Positions 5,239-8,345 of a stretch of 8,345 bases of DNA are shown here, one piece after another. This DNA is from Deltaproteobacteria bacterium (GTDB lineage: Bacteria > Desulfobacterota > Deferrisomatia > Deferrisomatales > Deferrisomataceae). A program made the translations under genes and the position numbers. The stretch is taken from positions 1 to 8,345 of the forward strand of contig JAADGT010000092.1 of the NCBI GenBank assembly GCA_013152215.1, in the 5' to 3' direction. The notes beneath the pieces were generated by a model that was given only the letters and a program-made list of their open reading frames with translations, ran no database searches and was not told the DNA's origin. Position 1 is the stretch's first letter. Every line of letters starts with the position of its first letter.

Positions 5239-6360
5239 ATGGGCCGATTCGGAGTTTCCCCGTCCGGGCAGAGTGACGCCGCCCCCCTGGCGATCGAAGG
5301 CCGGCTCTCGGCCGACCGGGCGGCCGAGCTGCGCACGGCGCTGCGGGCGCACGCCCGCACGGGCTCCGAAGAACTGGTGCTCGACCTATCGGCCGTGACC
5401 CACCTCGGCACCGCGGCCCTGGCCGTGCTGGTGGAGCTCGACCGGGAGCTCCGGCCCCGGGGGCGCCGCCTTCGGATCACCGGGGCCGAGGGATCCGTGG
5501 CCGCCATGCTCTCGGCCGTGGACTGGGAGGAGCTGGCCTGCCGCAGGCTGCCCGGGCGTCCTCCCCAGCCCGGCTTGGTGATGCAGGTGGGCACGAACGC
5601 CCTGTACCTCCTGACCGAGATGCGCCGGCTGTTCTCCTTCGCCGGCGGGCTGGTCCTGTGCTCGTTCTCGTGCCTGCTGCGGTCGCGGCTCCGGCTGTCC
5701 GAGATGCTCCGGTTCGTGGACCGGGCCGGGGTGGACGCCGTGCCCATCGTGGCCTTGAGCGCGGCACTGCTGGGGCTGATCCTGGGGTTCCTGGGCTCGC
5801 TCCAGCTCAAGCCCTATGGGGCCCAGCTGCTGGTGGCCGACATGGTGGCCCTGGCCATCGTGCGGGAGCTGGGCCCGGTGATCACCTCGATCCTGGTGGC
5901 CGGCCGCTCCGGCAGCGGGTATGCGGCGGAGCTGGGGGCCATGGTGGTGGACGAGGAGGTGGACGCCCTCACCACCATGGGGTTCGATCCGGTGGAGTTC
6001 CTGGCGGTGCCCCGGGTGGCGGCCGTGGCGGTGTCGATGCCGGTGCTGATCCTGATCTCCGACCTGGCCGGGGTCCTCGGCGGGCTGGCGGTGGGGGTGT
6101 TCGCCATGGACCTGACAGCGGCCCAGTACCTGGAGGAGACGCGGGCCGTGCTGACCCTGCAGCACCTGCTCGTGGGGTTGGCCAAGGGATGCGTGTTCGG
6201 CACCGTGGCCGCGGCCGTGGGCTGCTTCAAGGGGCTCGGCGTGCGCGGGGGTGCCAACGCCGTGGGCCGGGCCGCCACCTCGGCCGTGGTGACCGGCATC
6301 TTCCTGGTGATCCTTCTGGACTCCCTGTTCGCCGTGATCCTGGCGTACCTCCCGTTCTGA
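5239..6360 (+). CDS. mlaE: STAS-MlaE fusion: ABC lipid transporter permease
   Basis: The protein has 373 residues. ATG at 5239 has GGAG 7 nt upstream. Residues 16-105 form a STAS domain (LVLDLSAVTHLGTAALAVL), with Thr58 where E. coli MlaB has its functionally important Thr52. Residues about 115-373 are an MlaE permease: an amphipathic entry helix, then about five hydrophobic helices. They include the family core RELGPVITSILVAGRSGSG (209-227), AAELGAM (229-235) and EEVDALTTMGFDPVEF (239-254). In E. coli the equivalent proteins are separate: MlaB is a cytoplasmic STAS subunit bound to MlaF, and MlaE spans the inner membrane beneath the MlaD ring. The fusion explains why no separate mlaB is seen here. 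It is the first gene of the operon and ends 2 nt before the ATPase gene. The substrate is inferred to be phospholipid or a related lipid; transport direction cannot be told. Confidence 0.95.
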   Translation: MGRFGVSPSGQSDAAPLAIEGRLSADRAAELRTALRAHARTGSEELVLDLSAVTHLGTAALAVLVELDRELRPRGRRLRITGAEGSVAAMLSAVDWEELACRRLPGRPPQPGLVMQVGTNALYLLTEMRRLFSFAGGLVLCSFSCLLRSRLRLSEMLRFVDRAGVDAVPIVALSAALLGLILGFLGSLQLKPYGAQLLVADMVALAIVRELGPVITSILVAGRSGSGYAAELGAMVVDEEVDALTTMGFDPVEFLAVPRVAAVAVSMPVLILISDLAGVLGGLAVGVFAMDLTAAQYLEETRAVLTLQHLLVGLAKGCVFGTVAAAVGCFKGLGVRGGANAVGRAATSAVVTGIFLVILLDSLFAVILAYLPF

Positions 6361-6362
6361 CC

Positions 6363-7154
6363 ATGAAGCCGGCCCCGGTCCTCAAGGCGACGAACCTGAG
6401 CGTGGGCTACGACGGCCAGCCCGTCCTCCGGAACCTCAGCTTCGAGGTGCGGCCCCGGGAGATCTTCGCGATCCTGGGCGGAAGCGGCTCCGGCAAGACC
6501 ACGATCCTGAAGACCCTGATCGGCATCCTGCCGCCCTTGGCCGGGGACCTGGAGATCGCAGGGGTATCGATGACCCGCAGCTCTCCGGACCGGTGGGCCC
6601 ACGTGTCCCGGAGCCTGGGGGTCCTGTTCCAGACCGGGGCCTTGCTTGCGGACCTGACCTTGGCCGAGAACGTGATGCTGCCCATACGGGCCCAGACGGA
6701 GCTACCCGAGTCCACGGCCCGGATCCTGGCGTGTCTCAAGCTCTCGCAGGTGGGGCTGGCCGATGCGGAGTCCCGGTTCCCCAACGAGATCTCGGGAGGC
6801 ATGCGCAAGCGGGCCGGGGTGGCCCGGGCCATGGCCCTGGACCCGCCGATCCTGGTCCTGGACGAGCCCTCCTCCGGCCTCGACCCGGTCACCGCGGCGG
6901 AGCTGGACGAACTGGTGCTGGGCCTGCGGCGGGACCTGGGCATCACCGTGCTCCTGGTCACCCACGACCTGGCCAGCACGTTCGCGGTGGCCGACCGGTG
7001 CATCCTGATCGACCGGGAGGTGGCCGGCATCCGGGCCGAAGGGGTCCCCGCCCGGCTGCGCGACGAGCATCCGGATCCGGCCGTGCGGGCCTTCTTCCGG
7101 CGGGAGCCGCCCCGGCCCGACGGGCTGAAGAAAGGAGGCCCCCGTGGCGAGTGA
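6363..7154 (+). CDS. mlaF: MlaF-type ABC transporter ATPase
   Basis: The protein has 263 residues and carries all the ATPase motifs. Walker A is GGSGSGKTT (39-47) and the Q loop is Gln90 in GVLFQTGALLADLTLAENV, wording typical of the MlaF subfamily. The signature is ISGGMRKR (143-150), Walker B is ILVLDEPSSGLDP (163-175) with Glu168 as the catalytic base, and the switch is His201. The C-terminal tail (DPAVRAFFRRE, then a basic end) resembles the MlaF extension that contacts the STAS subunit in E. coli. ATP hydrolysis by a dimer drives the MlaE permease from the cytoplasmic face. The ATG at 6363 lies 2 nt after the permease stop with no good ribosome-binding site, which points to translational coupling. 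Its 3' end overlaps mlaD by 11 nt. Confidence 0.96.
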   Translation: MKPAPVLKATNLSVGYDGQPVLRNLSFEVRPREIFAILGGSGSGKTTILKTLIGILPPLAGDLEIAGVSMTRSSPDRWAHVSRSLGVLFQTGALLADLTLAENVMLPIRAQTELPESTARILACLKLSQVGLADAESRFPNEISGGMRKRAGVARAMALDPPILVLDEPSSGLDPVTAAELDELVLGLRRDLGITVLLVTHDLASTFAVADRCILIDREVAGIRAEGVPARLRDEHPDPAVRAFFRREPPRPDGLKKGGPRGE

Positions 7155-8181
7155 GTCCACCCGGTTCAAGGTAGGGCTGTTCCTGATCATGGGGTTCCTG
7201 CTGCTGGCCGGCGCTCTTCTGTGGCTGGGAGCCAGCCGGGTGTGGAAGGAGTACCGCACCTACGTGACCTATTTCGCAGAGAGCGTGCAGGGGCTCGACG
7301 TGGGTTCGCCCGTGAAGTTCCGGGGGGTTCCCCTGGGCCGGGTGAACGCGATCCGGGTCGCCCCGGACGGGGAGCACGTGGAGGTGCGGCTCGAGATCGA
7401 CCCCACCTTCCAGGTCCGCCCGGGCATGCGGGCCCGGCTGGGCACGGTGGGCATCACCGGCGCGGCGTTCGTGGACCTGGAGCTCCTGGAATCGCCGGAA
7501 CCGAGGCTCCCCTTTCCCCCGCCGCCGGACTACATCCCCTCGGCCCCGTCGTTCCTGACCCACCTGGCCTCCGACGTGGCCGGCCTGGTGGCGGACCTTC
7601 GCTCGGCAGACCTGCCGGGTCTGGCGAGCGATCTGCGGCTCCTGGTGAACGGCTCGGGCATCCCCCAGGCCGCCCGGCAGGCAGCCGCCGCGGCGGACGC
7701 CCTACGGAGGGTGGCCGACCGCCTGGAGGCGGTGCTGGCCGGCCCGAGGATCGACCGGATCCTGGCCAGCGCGGAGCAGACCGTGGGCACCTGGCAACGG
7801 GCGGCCGGCCGGGTGGACGACCTGCTGGCCGACCCGGCCGTTCCCCAGACCCTGGCGGACCTCTCCGAGTCGGCCCGGCAAGTGAGGCTCGCCGCCCAGG
7901 CCTTGCAGGAGCAGGTGGCAGCGTTGGACCTGAAGGCCCGCCTCGACCGGGTGGAGGCGCGTCTGACCGGGGCGACGGATCAGTTGGGGAAGGCGGCGGA
8001 CCAGGTCGCTGCGGCGGCCCAATCGGCCGACCGAGGAGCCGAGCGGACCGCCGTGGCCGCCCTCCGGGCGCTGGCCCGGATCGAGGCCGCGGCCGGCCGG
8101 CTGGAGACCGTGGCCCGGGACCTGGGGGAGAGCCCGTCCCGGATCGTGTGGGAGACCCCCCTCGAGGAGGACCTACCGTGA
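7144..8181 (+). CDS. mlaD: MlaD-type MCE domain protein, periplasmic lipid-transport ring subunit
   Basis: The protein has 345 residues. GTG at 7144 has AAAGGAGG 5 nt upstream, inside the end of mlaF. One N-terminal membrane helix (about 10-30, VGLFLIMGFLLLAGALLWLG) is followed by an MCE domain at about 38-115. That domain contains FAESVQGLDVGSPVKFRGV, then LGRVNAI, and RLGTVGITGAAFVDLEL, the last holding the usual pore-loop area. After a Pro-rich linker (121-135) the remaining 210 residues are Ala/Leu/Arg-rich and probably helical, with heptad-like spacing and few prolines. E. coli MlaD has only about 183 residues, so this is the long form, as in many other MCE proteins whose C-terminal helices extend the hexamer channel. 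It is anchored in the inner membrane and faces the periplasm. Its last 4 nt overlap the next start. Confidence 0.94.
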   Translation: MASESTRFKVGLFLIMGFLLLAGALLWLGASRVWKEYRTYVTYFAESVQGLDVGSPVKFRGVPLGRVNAIRVAPDGEHVEVRLEIDPTFQVRPGMRARLGTVGITGAAFVDLELLESPEPRLPFPPPPDYIPSAPSFLTHLASDVAGLVADLRSADLPGLASDLRLLVNGSGIPQAARQAAAAADALRRVADRLEAVLAGPRIDRILASAEQTVGTWQRAAGRVDDLLADPAVPQTLADLSESARQVRLAAQALQEQVAALDLKARLDRVEARLTGATDQLGKAADQVAAAAQSADRGAERTAVAALRALARIEAAAGRLETVARDLGESPSRIVWETPLEEDLP

Positions 8182-8345
8182 GAGCCCTGTTCGCCTTGCC
8201 CCTGGTCCTGGCCCTCCTCTCGTCCGGTTGCGCCGGGTGGCGCCGGCCGGCCGTGCCGGTGGTTCGCCTGGGGCTCTCGGCCGACGTGGCCGCGGGATCA
8301 CCGGCCTCCACGGGCGCGGTGGTGGAGGTCGCCGCGTTCGCCACC
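8178..8345 (+). CDS. Probable ABC-type transport auxiliary lipoprotein (PqiC/YmbA-like), N-terminal part
   Basis: Only the first 56 residues are present; the gene runs off the right edge. GTG at 8178 overlaps the mlaD stop as GTGA, with GAGGAGG 7 nt upstream. The N-terminus is a short lipoprotein signal (MRALFALPLVLALL) ending in SSGC, so Cys18 should be lipidated after cleavage. The rest (RPAVPVVRLGL, then GAVVEVAAFAT) would fit the first strands of the auxiliary lipoproteins that often follow mlaEFD-like genes and act with MCE proteins in the periplasm. That identity rests mainly on gene order and the signal peptide. An MlaA- or MlaC-like protein is less likely, since MlaC is normally not lipidated. 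Confidence 0.6.
   Translation, partial: MRALFALPLVLALLSSGCAGWRRPAVPVVRLGLSADVAAGSPASTGAVVEVAAFAT

Noticed and set aside
1..8345. tRNA, rRNA or insertion sequence
   Set aside because: No cloverleaf, rRNA-like stretch, transposase frame or flanking target duplication was seen.

Overview
The window is GC-rich chromosomal DNA from a Gram-negative bacterium. The evidence for an outer membrane is an Mla-type lipid transport operon and the start of an envelope efflux adaptor. Very high third-position GC, a large PAS-rich hybrid histidine kinase, a candidate sigma-54 promoter and the MlaE-MlaF-MlaD-lipoprotein gene order would fit a Desulfobacterota (former Deltaproteobacteria) lineage. That placement is inference, and no marker gene is present to settle it.

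Layout. Positions 1-1426 carry three leftward genes: fxsA-like (1010-1426), a gamma-glutamylcyclotransferase-like gene (566-979) and the N-terminal part of a periplasmic adaptor (HlyD/RND type) that runs off the left edge. A possible sigma-70 promoter and a long hairpin lie between the last two. Positions 1427-1659 are a divergent regulatory region. Its leftward side has a sigma-70-like promoter for fxsA. Its rightward side has a strong match to a -24/-12 (sigma-54) promoter for the next gene. Positions 1660-4521 encode a 953-residue membrane-bound hybrid sensor kinase: about 7 TM segments, 3 PAS domains, a histidine kinase core and a C-terminal receiver.

Positions 4522-5238 hold no convincing gene. 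They contain an unusual set of repeats: tracts with a strict 7-nt period, two diverged copies of a ~90-bp element each with a conserved hairpin, and a third fragment sharing the element's edge. This is the least explained part of the window.

Positions 5239-8345 are a tightly packed rightward operon: a STAS-MlaE fusion permease, the MlaF ATPase, the MlaD MCE protein and the start of a lipoprotein cut by the right edge. Junctions are 2 nt apart or overlap by 11 and 4 nt, so the genes are very likely co-transcribed and translationally coupled. Together they should form an inner-membrane ABC complex with a periplasmic MCE ring and an associated lipoprotein, moving phospholipid or another hydrophobic molecule between the membranes. 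No entirely new gene system is evident. The most novel candidates are the intergenic repeat complex and the regulatory sites.
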